Positions 16,843 through 25,576 of a stretch of DNA of 64,000 nt are shown here, one piece after another; position 1 is the stretch's first letter; each line of letters starts with the position of its first letter. The notes below the pieces were generated by a model. It saw nothing but the letters and a program-made list of their open reading frames with translations, did not search any database and had not been told where the DNA came from. This DNA is from Elusimicrobia bacterium GWA2_56_46 (GTDB lineage Bacteria; Elusimicrobiota; Elusimicrobia; Elusimicrobiales; UBA9959), in assembly GCA_001799575.1 (NCBI GenBank), contig MGTT01000011.1, forward strand, positions 124,001-188,000, given 5' to 3'. The position numbers and the translations under genes are program-made.

Positions 16843-17835
16843 CTAAAGCGACTTATCCTTGAACTCTACGGCCGCCACGAAAGGCGAACGCGAAATCTCG
16901 CCCACCATATCTACCGGGAGACTGCCGGTGATCTCAAAAGCCGTGAACTTGGCGTCAACCGAATTATTGGGCAGCCGGAAGACGTTCTCGGAAGCGAAAC
17001 CGGCTTCGGAGCCCAGCCGGCGGACGTAATCGGCCACAAAAATGCCGGAACGGGCGCCGCCCGGGGCGCGCAAGGTGAAACGGATCCGCGTCCTGAACGG
17101 TATGCCTGAAGTTTTCTTCTCTATGGCCACGCGCCTCACCAGCGGATCCCTGCAGATGCCGTCAAGCCTTGAATAGGGCGCCCAGCCGAGCAGAAATGTC
17201 CTTTTACCTACGGCGGTAAAGTAGGTTTTCTCTCCGGCGAACCTGAAACCGGAACCGGAAAGGGATTTTATGACCGCGGAATGATCCCCCGTCTTGGGGA
17301 GCACCGTCAAAAAAACATAATCCCCCGCTTTAAAACCGGAAAGAGCGCTCCGGTCAAGCGGATTGACATAGGAGGAGATCGGCCCGACCTCGTTCGCGAA
17401 AGTGACCTTGTAATACCGGCCCGGCCCCGCGGCGCTTTGTGAACTTGTGTCCTGTGACTTGTGGCTTGTGACTTGTACTCTGCGACTTGTATCCTGTGTC
17501 TTGCGTCCCGTGTCTTCCAGTATGCGGACCGCCGGCAACCGGTCCGCCATCAGGGTAGTGAGCGACAGGGAGGTCAGGGCGTCGCGAAAACCGCCGTTAA
17601 GTCTGGCCGCGGTTCTGGGATTACGATAGCCGTAGGCCGTTTCCACGTAATCCTGGAAATCCGGGTCGGTGAAAGGGCTGGCATCGGGTGACGGAGGCAG
17701 CCCCGGAAAATCCGGGTGAACCGTAACCGGCCGCAAATCGGCGGCCCTTTCCGGAGCAGCCGCGGTAAGATTTACGGAACCGGAGGCGAGGATCGCCGCG
17801 GCAAGTAAAAAAATATATTTTGTCGTTTTTATCAT
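16843..17835 (-). CDS. secreted protein of unknown function with an 84-bp repeat insertion
   Basis: About 330 residues from ATG 17835 (MIKTTKYIFLLAAAIL); TTG 17856 is an alternative start. Signal peptide about 1-25. The body is mixed alpha/beta with no motif I recognise. It includes FSGL/GSGFRFAGEKTYF-like strand patterns and three similar stretches about SGIPFRTRIRFTL, SGIFVADYVRRL and AFEITGSLPVDMV. Between about residues 104 and 132 an 84-bp stretch of 7-bp repeats has been inserted in frame, giving a polar, Thr/Gln/Ser-rich linker (KTQDTSRRVQVTSHKSQDTS). The gene stands alone between two non-coding regions, with a possible structured 5' leader (17834-17953). Confidence 0.6.
   Translation of the reverse strand: MIKTTKYIFLLAAAILASGSVNLTAAAPERAADLRPVTVHPDFPGLPPSPDASPFTDPDFQDYVETAYGYRNPRTAARLNGGFRDALTSLSLTTLMADRLPAVRILEDTGRKTQDTSRRVQVTSHKSQDTSSQSAAGPGRYYKVTFANEVGPISSYVNPLDRSALSGFKAGDYVFLTVLPKTGDHSAVIKSLSGSGFRFAGEKTYFTAVGKRTFLLGWAPYSRLDGICRDPLVRRVAIEKKTSGIPFRTRIRFTLRAPGGARSGIFVADYVRRLGSEAGFASENVFRLPNNSVDAKFTAFEITGSLPVDMVGEISRSPFVAAVEFKDKSL
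17434..17517 (+). repeat. in-frame heptamer array, family E (about 12 units of TGACTTG type)
   Basis: Twelve 7-bp units such as TGACTTG, TGGCTTG and TATCCTG within a coding sequence. 84 bp is divisible by both 7 and 3, so the frame is kept and 28 residues are added. Confidence 0.85.
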
Positions 17836-17953
17836 CCTTTGAATCGCGCAACGCAAAATTGGGAAACGGGCGCAAAGCCTCCATCGCCGTTCCCCCTGGT
17901 TACCCCGGATTCACAGGCCCGGGGGTGGATGCTCCTTCGCCTCTTCAAAGGAT
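17834..17953 (-). promoter_or_regulatory. possible structured 5' leader of the secreted-protein gene
   Basis: A perfect 10-bp inverted repeat, ATCCTTTGAA (17834-17843) against TTCAAAGGAT (17944-17953), closes a GC-rich 100-nt segment. Inside, CCCCC (about 17891-17895) can pair with GGGGG (about 17920-17924). On the minus strand the last stem arm covers AAAGG and the first two bases of ATG 17835, so folding would hide the start region. It matches no riboswitch class that I can confirm. The rest of the 303-bp gap holds the TetR promoter. Confidence 0.4.
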
Positions 17954-18059
17954 TACAAGGTGTTTTTAATTGTAGCTTTGATCGCAGATCATCACAAGGC
18001 ACTTTAGGCCTACGGGAACAAAGTAAATAGACCTACGCCGGAATAGGCCGAAAGACCCA

Positions 18060-18110
18060 TCAGAGTCTTGACACCGGGGGCGGACTCTGATATAATTTAT
18101 TTACCGGTAA
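18060..18110 (+). promoter_or_regulatory. consensus sigma-70 promoter with two operator-like dyads for the efflux operon
   Basis: TTGACA (18068-18073), a 17-bp spacer and TATAAT (18091-18096) make a perfect consensus promoter. TCAGAGTC (18060-18067) and GACTCTGA (18083-18090) form an 8-bp inverted repeat around the -35 box. TTACCGGTAA (18101-18110), a 10-bp perfect palindrome, lies at the expected start site. The palindrome is the best candidate for TetR autorepression. Confidence 0.8.
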
Positions 18111-18138
18111 GTAAGTTTTTCAGGGGAACGGTTTCTCA

Positions 18139-18732
18139 ATGAAAGAAAAAACGCCTAAAGGCGACAAGACCCGGCGGCGCATTCTCGAAACGGCTTTGGC
18201 CCTGATGGCCGAAAAAGGCCCGGATGCCGTGTCCATGCGCGAGATCTCCGCGCGGCTCAGGATAACCAAGCCGGTTCTCTATTATTACTTCAAAAACAAG
18301 AACGAACTTATCCGGGCGTCGTTCGTGGAGGGCACCAAACATTTCCAGGAGCTTCGCTTTGAGATAAACAAACCCGGCCTCACGCTGGAACAAAAACTGA
18401 CGCGAATCTTCGCCAACCACCTGGATTTCATAAAACGCTACCCCGATATGCCCAAGTGCGCGCTGAAAATAATGGCCGCGCCGGAAACCGGGGCGCTCAG
18501 CGGCCTGGCCAGGGAACTCAAAGCCCGCAACCGCCGCGAACTGCGCCTGATGCTGGAAAAGGAAAATCTGCCGGGCCGGGGCGCCGAGAACATGATACAT
18601 ATGATAAGCGCCGTAATAAGCTATTTTATGATCGAGGCCAGGGAACACGGGGCCGCCTGCCTGGAGAAAACCCTGCCCGGGCGCCTGGCCCGCCTGATCT
18701 GCGCCGGCGCCCGGAGCGGCAAAACGACATGA
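18139..18732 (+). CDS. TetR/AcrR-family repressor
   Basis: 197 residues. The N-terminal helix-turn-helix (about 12-58, RRRILETALALMAEKG...VSMREISARLRITKPVLYYYFKNKNEL) is a clear TetR DNA-binding domain. The C-terminal part is a variable all-helical ligand pocket with CALKIMAAPETG. AGGGGA lies about 9 nt before ATG. It is the first gene of the operon and its stop overlaps the TolC-like start (ATGA), so it probably represses itself and the pump until an effector binds. Effector unknown. Confidence 0.92.
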   Translation: MKEKTPKGDKTRRRILETALALMAEKGPDAVSMREISARLRITKPVLYYYFKNKNELIRASFVEGTKHFQELRFEINKPGLTLEQKLTRIFANHLDFIKRYPDMPKCALKIMAAPETGALSGLARELKARNRRELRLMLEKENLPGRGAENMIHMISAVISYFMIEAREHGAACLEKTLPGRLARLICAGARSGKTT

Positions 18733-20117
18733 AAATGCGAACCGAAAAACAAAAAAGTCTGCCTGCCCTGCTGTGTTTTTGCGTTTTAGCGCCTTTATGC
18801 CTTGCTTCCGGGGCGCGGGCCGAGGTTCTTGAGCTCACCCTCTCCGGCGCCGTCGGGATCGCCCTGGAACACAACGCCGCCGTGATCAACGCCGGTGAAA
18901 ACCGCGGTATATATAAGGAAAGGGTCCGGGAATACTGGGGAACCGTTTTCCCGCAGTTAAGCGCCTCCGGCCTTTACACCAGGAACATAAAGAGCCCTTC
19001 TTTTTTTCTCGGCGGAAACAAAATAAAATCGGGGCTGAACAACGCTTATACCGCCTCGCTGGATCTCAACCAGGTGCTCTGGTCCGGGGGCAAAGTGCGC
19101 GCCGGCATCAGCATAGCCAACATCTACTCCGCCGCCAGCGACGAACAGCTCAAAACCGCCAGGAACGCCGTCGCCAAGTCCGTTAAACAGACCTATTACG
19201 CGGTTCTGCTTTCCAGCGCCCTCGCCGGGATCCAGCGCGAAGCGCTAGACCTCGCGGCCCAGCACCTGGCGACCATCGAGGCCCAGTACAAACAAGGCGT
19301 CGCCAGCGACCTGGCGGTGCTCAGGCAGAAAGTGGAAGTTTCCAACACCGAACCGGCGCTTACCCAGGCCCTGAACCTTTACGAAGAAGGCCTCATAGAG
19401 CTGAAGAATCTTCTGGGACTTGATCCGGAAACGGAGATACGGCTGACCCAGAGCCTTAAACCCGGCACCCCGCTCAGCCTGGGGCCGGAAACGGAGGCAC
19501 GCCTCACAGACTCGCTGCTGCGGCCCGGAGACGGAGCCGGCGGCATGGAAGAACTTTACAAGGCCGCCCTCCTGGGCCGGCCTGAGTACAAAAACACCCG
19601 GCTCCAGCGGGATCTCTTCCGCGAGAATATAACCGTGGAAAAAGCGGGCCACTACCCTTATTTAAGCGCGTTCGCCTCAAGACAGTTCCAGGGACAGGCC
19701 GACTCCGGCTTCCCCGGTTCCGAGGCGCAGAGTTGGAGCGCCACGGCCGGTTTGCGGCTGTCTCTCCCCCTTTTTTCCGGAGGTTCTACGGCCTCAAAAA
19801 TAAGACAGGCCCGCCTGCGGGCCGACATCGCCGAAACCGATCTCAGAGAACTGGAACGCAGGATAAAAATAGAAGTGAAAAAAGCCTGGCTCAGCCTGAA
19901 AGAAGCCTCGGAGAGGCTCGGCTCCCAGGGCACCGCCGTGGAAACCGCGCGCAAAGCCCTGGCGGCCACCGAGGTAAGGTTCAAGAACGGCCTCGCCAGC
20001 CAATTGGAGCTCAACGACGCTTCGCTCGCGCTGAACAGATCCCAGACCCTGTACATCCAGGCACTGCACGACACTTTCTCGGCCGATACGGAACTGAGGT
20101 GGACCATCGGGGAATGA
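18729..20117 (+). CDS. TolC-family outer-membrane efflux protein
   Basis: 462 residues from ATG 18729 (ATGA overlap with tetR). Signal peptide about 1-29 (ending GARA-EV). Two OEP repeats follow, with long coiled coils (LALEHNAAVINAGENRGIYKERVREYWGTVFP and, in the second half, IRQARLRADIAETDLRELERRIKIEVKKAW). TolC trimers form the outer-membrane and periplasmic channel for tripartite pumps. Translation coupling and the next two genes show that it serves the RND pump encoded here. Confidence 0.93.
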   Translation: MKMRTEKQKSLPALLCFCVLAPLCLASGARAEVLELTLSGAVGIALEHNAAVINAGENRGIYKERVREYWGTVFPQLSASGLYTRNIKSPSFFLGGNKIKSGLNNAYTASLDLNQVLWSGGKVRAGISIANIYSAASDEQLKTARNAVAKSVKQTYYAVLLSSALAGIQREALDLAAQHLATIEAQYKQGVASDLAVLRQKVEVSNTEPALTQALNLYEEGLIELKNLLGLDPETEIRLTQSLKPGTPLSLGPETEARLTDSLLRPGDGAGGMEELYKAALLGRPEYKNTRLQRDLFRENITVEKAGHYPYLSAFASRQFQGQADSGFPGSEAQSWSATAGLRLSLPLFSGGSTASKIRQARLRADIAETDLRELERRIKIEVKKAWLSLKEASERLGSQGTAVETARKALAATEVRFKNGLASQLELNDASLALNRSQTLYIQALHDTFSADTELRWTIGE

Positions 20118-20125
20118 TAAAGAAA

Positions 20126-20153
20126 GGATGAGGGATGAAGGATGAGGGATGAA
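20126..20153 (+). repeat. heptamer repeat block, family A (4 units of GGATGAG type)
   Basis: Four units between the TolC-like stop and the membrane-fusion gene, supplying a GAGG-like purine stretch and a spurious in-frame ATG at 20142. Confidence 0.88.
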
Positions 20154-20177
20154 AAAGAAAAGTTGAGTTATAAATTT

Positions 20178-21077
20178 ATGAGAACAATAAAGCTATCCGT
20201 TATTCGCTATTCGCTGTTCGCTGTCTGCTGTTCGCTTATGTTTACCGCGGGCTGTAGGAACAAAGACCTGGAAACTTTCAATAACCTGGAGAAGGATCGT
20301 TTTCTGGTCAGAACCGAACGAGCCCGGATAAAGAATATCGAGGACTACCTGATCCTGGTGGGGTCGGTAAAAGCCATGGATGAAGCCACGCTTTATCCCA
20401 GGGTTTCCGGAAAACTTTTAAGGAACCTGCTGACCGAGGGAGACCCGGTAAAAAAAGATCAGCCGGTGGCCCTGATCGAACGCGACGAGCCCGGCGTGGT
20501 CTATGAACCGGCCCCCGTTCCCTCCACGCTTACCGGCGTCATAGGCCGCGTTTACCAGGATTCCGGGGCCAACGTCACGCCGGCCACCCCGATAGCGCTG
20601 GTGGTCAGCCAGGGCACGGTGCGCGTGGTGGTGGACGTGCCGGAACGCTATATGGGCAGGGTTTTTCCCGGCCAGGAGGCCTATATCAAGGTGGACGCCT
20701 TCCCCGACACGCTCTTCCGCGGCAAGGTTTACCGCGTGAGCCCCGTGGTGGACACCAGGACGAGGAGCGCCGTGGTGGAACTGCTTGCCAGCAACTCCGA
20801 CGGCCGCCTGAAATCCGGCATGTTCTCCGAGATCCGCCTGGTGGTGGGCGCCAAAGCCGGCGCGGTGGCTGCGCCTTCCGCGGCGGTGCTCAATGAAAAC
20901 GGCAGGTCATACGTCTTTGTGCCGGTTAACGGAACCGCGGTGCGCCGCGATGTCAAAACCGGCATCGGAAACGACGATTTTATACAGATAGTCTCCGGCC
21001 TCAAAGCCGGGGACGAACTCATAACTTTCGGCCTGTACGGGCTGAAAGACGGAAGCAAGATAAAAGTGCAGGAATAA
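20178..21077 (+). CDS. RND membrane-fusion lipoprotein (periplasmic adaptor)
   Basis: 299 residues from ATG 20178; the upstream ATG at 20142 lies in repeat DNA. The hydrophobic leader ends in FTAGC, a lipobox-like site, so this is probably an inner-membrane lipoprotein. It has a barrel-sandwich hybrid (about 62-125, with a short or absent hairpin) and a beta-barrel (about 130-200, VVVDVPERYMGRVFPGQEAYIKVDAFPD). A membrane-proximal domain (about 205-290, GKVYRVSPVVDTRTRSAVVEL) is typical of HlyD/AcrA-family adaptors. It links the RND pump to TolC. The hydrophobic core of its signal peptide is made of heptamer repeats (20197-20238), giving a Cys-rich, unusual core. Confidence 0.9.
   Translation: MRTIKLSVIRYSLFAVCCSLMFTAGCRNKDLETFNNLEKDRFLVRTERARIKNIEDYLILVGSVKAMDEATLYPRVSGKLLRNLLTEGDPVKKDQPVALIERDEPGVVYEPAPVPSTLTGVIGRVYQDSGANVTPATPIALVVSQGTVRVVVDVPERYMGRVFPGQEAYIKVDAFPDTLFRGKVYRVSPVVDTRTRSAVVELLASNSDGRLKSGMFSEIRLVVGAKAGAVAAPSAAVLNENGRSYVFVPVNGTAVRRDVKTGIGNDDFIQIVSGLKAGDELITFGLYGLKDGSKIKVQE
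20197..20238 (+). repeat. heptamer array, family F (about 6 units of TCGCTAT type) in a lipoprotein signal peptide
   Basis: Units TCGCTAT, TCGCTGT and CTGCTGT in register. Read in frame they give the hydrophobic core IRYSLFAVCCSLM of the adaptor's signal peptide. Confidence 0.85.
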
Positions 21078-21081
21078 ACGG

Positions 21082-24000
21082 ATGAAGATCACCGAACTTG
21101 CGGTTAAACGCCCCATCCTCACCACTATGTCTATAACGGCCCTGGTGGTGCTGGGGACATTCTCCTATTTCCGCCTCGGCGTGGATCTGTTCCCCAACGT
21201 GGAGTTTCCTTTCGTGGTGGTGCAGACCACGCTGCGCGGGGCCGGCCCGGAGGAGATAGAATCCTCCATCACAAAACCGATAGAAGAATCCGTAAACACC
21301 ATTTCCGGCATAGAAGACCTGACCTCCACCAGCTACGAAGGCCTGTCAATAGTGCTGATAAAGTTCGTGCTGGAAAAGAACGGCGACGTGGCCGCCCAGG
21401 AAGTGCGCGATAAAATAAACGCGGTGCTGGCCCAGTTGCCGCAGGGCACCGACCAGCCGGTGGTCTCCAAGTTCGACATCGGCGCCATAGCCGTGGTGAA
21501 CATCGTGGTCTCCGGGGACCGCGACCTGGTGGAGCTGACCCGCTTCGCCAGAAAAAAGATAAAGGAGAATATCGAGACGGTCAGCGGCGTGGGCTCGGTG
21601 GATGTGATCGGCGGCCGGGAGCGAGAGATCCACATCGTGGTGAACCCGCTGAAGATGGCCTCGCTGAACCTTTCCACCAAACAGCTCAAGGATGCCATAA
21701 CCCAGCAGAACATAGAGATCCCCGGCGGCAAGGTGGAGACTCCGGACAGGGAATTCGTGCTGCGGACGCTGGGCCGCATCAAGGACGTTAAGGATTTTAA
21801 TTCGATAGTTATAGCCAACGTCAACGGCACTCCCATACGCGTCTCGGACGTGGCCCGCGTGGAGGACACCGGCGAGTATATGCGCACCGCCTCCTACCTG
21901 AACGGCAAACCCGCCGTCACCCTGGTGGTAAAAAAACAATCCGGCACCAACACCGTGGAAGTGGTGAAGAACATACGGGAAAGGATCCAGAATATACGCT
22001 CGATAATCCCTCCCGGCATAGAGACAAAGATCGTCGGCGACCAGTCGGAATTCATACAAAGTTCGGTGGACACGGTAAAGGAACACCTCATGCTCGGCGC
22101 CATTCTCGCCGGCCTGATGGTGCTGCTTTTTATAGGCGACTTCCGCTCCACTATAATTTCGGCCCTGGCCATACCGGCCTCGCTGATCGCCACGTTCATC
22201 TTCATGGACAACGCCGGCTTCACGCTCAACAATATGACGCTGCTGGGCCTGACCATAGCCGTCGGCCTGGTCATAGACGACGCCATCGTCATGCTGGAAA
22301 ATATCTACCGCCACATGGAAGAGCACAAGATCTCCCCTATGAAAGCGGCGCTGGAAGGCGCGGAGGAAATAGGCTTCGCGGTCATCGCGATGTCTCTGTC
22401 GCTCATGGTCATCTTCGTGCCGCTGGCGTACATGGGCGGCATAGTGGGGCGCTTTGTGAAGAGCTACGGCCTTACCATAGCCTTCGCCATCGCCATAAGC
22501 ACTTTTGTGGCGCTGACTCTGACGCCTATGCTCTGCTCGCTCTTCCTTAAGGTCAAGAACAGCGAAAAGAACAAACTGCAGAAGTTCACCGACCGCATAA
22601 ACGACTACCTGGCGGGGCGCTACATAATAATGCTCGAATGGGCGCTGGCCCGCCGTAAACTCATGGTCATCGGCTCCATAGGCATAATGCTGTCCATGAT
22701 CCCGCTGTTCATGTTCATCGGCAAGGACTTCATGCCGCAGGACGATACCGGGCAGTACCAGATAACGATAAAAGCGCCGGAAGGCACCAGCCTGGACGTA
22801 ATGAAACAATTGTTCGCGCAGGTGGAAACCGAGACAAAAACAATACCTTATGTGACCAACACCCTGTCGTCGATAGGCACCGGCACGGGCGCTCATTTTG
22901 GCTCCTCCGCCTCCAATGAAGGCTACGTGCTGGTGGAGCTGGTGGAACTGTCAAAGCGCCCGCCGCTCAACAAGATCATCGAAACCTCTCGCGCCATGAT
23001 GTCGAAGTACACGAGCCTGCGCATAGCCGTGGCGCCCATAGGCGGCTTCGGCGGCGGCGGTGAAAAAGAACTGGAGTATATCGTTTCCGGCCCGGAACTG
23101 GACAAGCTGCAGTCCTACGCGGCGGCCGTGACCGACCGCCTGAAAACCCTCAAAGGCGTGGTGGACGTTGACCTCAGCTTTTCCTACGCCAAGCCGGAAT
23201 ACAGGGTGGAGATAGACCGCGACCGGGCGCATGACCTGGGAGTAAAGATCGAGGACATAGCTTTCTCCCTGCGCACCCTCGTAGGCGGCGAGGAGGACAT
23301 AACCAAGTTTAAGGACGCCGACGACCTCTACCAGGTCCGCGTAAGGGCCGACAAAAATTTCCGGAACCGGAAAGAAGTAATAGAAGCCATGGTGGTGCCG
23401 GCCACCGGCGGCAGGATGGTGCGGCTGGACAGCGTGGCCAAAGTGGTGGAAGGGCTGGGCCCCACACAGATAGAGCGCTTTAACCGTCAGCGCAAGATAA
23501 CAGTGGAGGCCAACACCAACGGCATGCCGCTCGGCCAGTTGATAAAGGAAGCCGACGCGGCTTTCAAAAAGCTCAAAGCCCCCCCTGAATACACCGCCGG
23601 CGCCACCGGCCGCGCCAAAGAGCTCGGGCGTATGCTGATGGGATTCGTCCTGGCTTTCATGATGTCCTTCATCTTCATTTACATCGTGCTCGCGAGCCAG
23701 TTCGAAAGCTTCGTCTACCCGATCTCGATCATCATAGCCCTGCCGCTGACGCTGCCTTTCGCCGTGATCTCGCTGTTCCTAACCGGGCAGAGCATGACGC
23801 TGTTCAGCATTATGGGCATCTTCATGCTGTTCGGCATCGTCAAAAAGAACGCTATTCTGCAGGTGGATTACACCAATACCCTGCGGGCGAAAGGCATGCC
23901 GCGCCACCAGGCCTCCATAGAGGCCAACAAGACCCGGCTGCGCCCCATTCTTATGACCACGCTGACCCTGGTGGCGAGCATGATCCCGACGGCCCTGGGC

Positions 24001-24156
24001 ACGGGCGCGGGCTCAGGCTCCAGGCGCGCCATGGCCTGGGTCATCATCGGCGGGCAGTCGCTCTCGCTTCTGATCACCCTGCTGATGACCCCCGTCACCT
24101 ACACCCTCTTCGACGATCTCCAGGAATGGTTCAACAAAAAGAAACCGGCGGCATGA
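21082..24156 (+). CDS. RND efflux pump, HAE1/AcrB-type inner-membrane transporter
   Basis: 1024 residues, the usual length. N-terminal helix MKITELAVKRPILTTMSI, two large periplasmic loops and about 12 helices. The proton-relay motif is in helix 4 (GLVIDDAIVMLENIYRHMEE), and the C-terminal half repeats it (FGIVKKNAILQVDYTNTLR). It exports hydrophobic drugs or lipids using proton-motive force together with the adaptor and TolC encoded upstream. It starts 4 bp after the adaptor stop (CAGGA about 9 nt before ATG). Drug specificity cannot be read from sequence. Confidence 0.96.
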   Translation: MKITELAVKRPILTTMSITALVVLGTFSYFRLGVDLFPNVEFPFVVVQTTLRGAGPEEIESSITKPIEESVNTISGIEDLTSTSYEGLSIVLIKFVLEKNGDVAAQEVRDKINAVLAQLPQGTDQPVVSKFDIGAIAVVNIVVSGDRDLVELTRFARKKIKENIETVSGVGSVDVIGGREREIHIVVNPLKMASLNLSTKQLKDAITQQNIEIPGGKVETPDREFVLRTLGRIKDVKDFNSIVIANVNGTPIRVSDVARVEDTGEYMRTASYLNGKPAVTLVVKKQSGTNTVEVVKNIRERIQNIRSIIPPGIETKIVGDQSEFIQSSVDTVKEHLMLGAILAGLMVLLFIGDFRSTIISALAIPASLIATFIFMDNAGFTLNNMTLLGLTIAVGLVIDDAIVMLENIYRHMEEHKISPMKAALEGAEEIGFAVIAMSLSLMVIFVPLAYMGGIVGRFVKSYGLTIAFAIAISTFVALTLTPMLCSLFLKVKNSEKNKLQKFTDRINDYLAGRYIIMLEWALARRKLMVIGSIGIMLSMIPLFMFIGKDFMPQDDTGQYQITIKAPEGTSLDVMKQLFAQVETETKTIPYVTNTLSSIGTGTGAHFGSSASNEGYVLVELVELSKRPPLNKIIETSRAMMSKYTSLRIAVAPIGGFGGGGEKELEYIVSGPELDKLQSYAAAVTDRLKTLKGVVDVDLSFSYAKPEYRVEIDRDRAHDLGVKIEDIAFSLRTLVGGEEDITKFKDADDLYQVRVRADKNFRNRKEVIEAMVVPATGGRMVRLDSVAKVVEGLGPTQIERFNRQRKITVEANTNGMPLGQLIKEADAAFKKLKAPPEYTAGATGRAKELGRMLMGFVLAFMMSFIFIYIVLASQFESFVYPISIIIALPLTLPFAVISLFLTGQSMTLFSIMGIFMLFGIVKKNAILQVDYTNTLRAKGMPRHQASIEANKTRLRPILMTTLTLVASMIPTALGTGAGSGSRRAMAWVIIGGQSLSLLITLLMTPVTYTLFDDLQEWFNKKKPAA

Positions 24157-24208
24157 TATTGATTTGATCCAATCAGCCTCATGTCACCGGATGAGCCGAA
24201 ATCCACCG

Positions 24209-25513
24209 CTATGCGTATAGCAAACCCTCTTTGCGGAGCATCCTCTCTACTTCCGGCCTCACCGAGGGAGCGATAGCACCGGCGTAATATTCCTGAATTA
24301 TACGGGCCTGCTGTTCAACGCCGTACTCGCCGAATTCTTTTCCGGGCCAGATCTGGTAGCTGTAAGCGTTCCCCTCGGCAAGATGCTCCCTGACGGCCCC
24401 GGTGGCGTAGCCCCAGCCGTCTTTCTGGTACTGGTATACATGGCACATCTCGTGGATAAGGATATCCGGCGCCTTCGCAAAATTATGAACAGGATTTCCG
24501 TTTTCATCATTCGCTAAATAAATGGTGTTACCCCAGGTGACATTGAACCCCCCGGAGGTTAGAAGTTTCCCCCATAAGCCCATGTCTTTCCCCGTGATTA
24601 TCTCCACTTTGGAGTAATCTATCTTGTCGCCGTATATTTTACGCGCGGCGGCGACCATGTCGGGGGTAAGGCCGCGTCCATCCGCGCGTTTCGCGGCGGC
24701 AACAGCGGGCTTTTTATCCGGCCCGACTCTTTTATCCGCGCCGCCTGGCATACCTGGTAAACTTTCCGGGGCCGAATGTCTCACGGTACTGGCGGACGTG
24801 CTCCGCGGAGCGGCGACAAGGGGCCGGAACCCGCTTATGCCGGCATAGGACGCGCCATTTTGTCCGTCCGTGGAACCCGCCGCTTTACTACCGTCGTAAA
24901 ATCTGGAAAGATCCTTCTGCTCCGCGCGGCCCGGGGAGCTCGTGGCAATGTAGCGAAGTCCCGTAGCCGAACGCGCGGTCTCCATATAATCGCGGGGCGG
25001 CCCTTTTGGGAGGCTCTCCTCGTAAAGCCTGGCGTGCCTCAAGGCGCTTATCGCGCCGGGCTGAAGGTAGGGTTCCAGGGCGGCGCCCTCTTCGGCCGTC
25101 AGGCTCCGCGTCTGAGTTTTCTGCGCGGCGCCGCGCACGGCGTCCAGTTTTTGCCTGAACCACAACGCCCTGTCTTTTCCCTGCCAGATCTGGAACGCCC
25201 TTATATCCCCGGAGGCATCGCCCTGTCCGCACTCCTTAAGTTTGGCGAGATCCCATTTGTTGACCATCTCATAGTAACGGTACCCGACCTGGCGGGAACG
25301 CTCGTGAGCGGCCTCCCGGACCGAGGACAGCCTGTCCTCCTGCTCACCGCCCTCAAGTTCTCTCCAGGCTTTCTCCTCGCCCGGAAACATTTCCTCCAGA
25401 TATCTGAATTCAACCGCGTATCCGGGTTCCCCCCACGGGATCTTCCCCCCGGCGGAGTGCGCGCCGGAGGCGGCAAAAACCAATGAAAGCGTTAAGATCA
25501 ATTTTTTATTCAT
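24209..25513 (-). CDS. secreted putative metallopeptidase with HExxH motif
   Basis: 434 residues with signal peptide about 1-21 (ending GAHS-AG). The N-terminal half is charged and helical, then comes a low-complexity Pro/Ala/Lys linker (about 225-275). The C-terminal domain (about 280-434) contains ILIHEMCHVYQYQ. H-E-x-x-H is a zinc-protease signature, and a downstream Glu (AEGNAYSYQIWPG) could be the third ligand. The surrounding pattern (KVEIITGKD...TWGNTIYLAN) is seen in exported proteins with an inactive or toxin-like protease fold. Neighbours give no clue: convergent with the RND gene, and glgA lies upstream. Substrate unknown. Confidence 0.65.
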   Translation of the reverse strand: MNKKLILTLSLVFAASGAHSAGGKIPWGEPGYAVEFRYLEEMFPGEEKAWRELEGGEQEDRLSSVREAAHERSRQVGYRYYEMVNKWDLAKLKECGQGDASGDIRAFQIWQGKDRALWFRQKLDAVRGAAQKTQTRSLTAEEGAALEPYLQPGAISALRHARLYEESLPKGPPRDYMETARSATGLRYIATSSPGRAEQKDLSRFYDGSKAAGSTDGQNGASYAGISGFRPLVAAPRSTSASTVRHSAPESLPGMPGGADKRVGPDKKPAVAAAKRADGRGLTPDMVAAARKIYGDKIDYSKVEIITGKDMGLWGKLLTSGGFNVTWGNTIYLANDENGNPVHNFAKAPDILIHEMCHVYQYQKDGWGYATGAVREHLAEGNAYSYQIWPGKEFGEYGVEQQARIIQEYYAGAIAPSVRPEVERMLRKEGLLYA

Positions 25514-25576
25514 AAATATACGCGGCCCCTGTCACGTTCATAGTATAAGGTACAGCCCTGCCGTTGTCAATGGCAG

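Noticed and set aside
17840-17930. Cyclic-di-GMP (GEMM-I) riboswitch on the plus strand, suggested by GGGCGCAAAGCCTCC and GGTTACC
   Set aside because: The 3' strand resembles the class, but the 5' half (CGCACAGGGCAAACC-like) and its pairing partner are missing, and the strong promoter at 18068 lies downstream of it.
21346-22896. Long minus-strand open frame opposite the RND pump
   Set aside because: Antisense shadow of a clearly conserved gene; composition is His/Arg/Val-rich with no domain.
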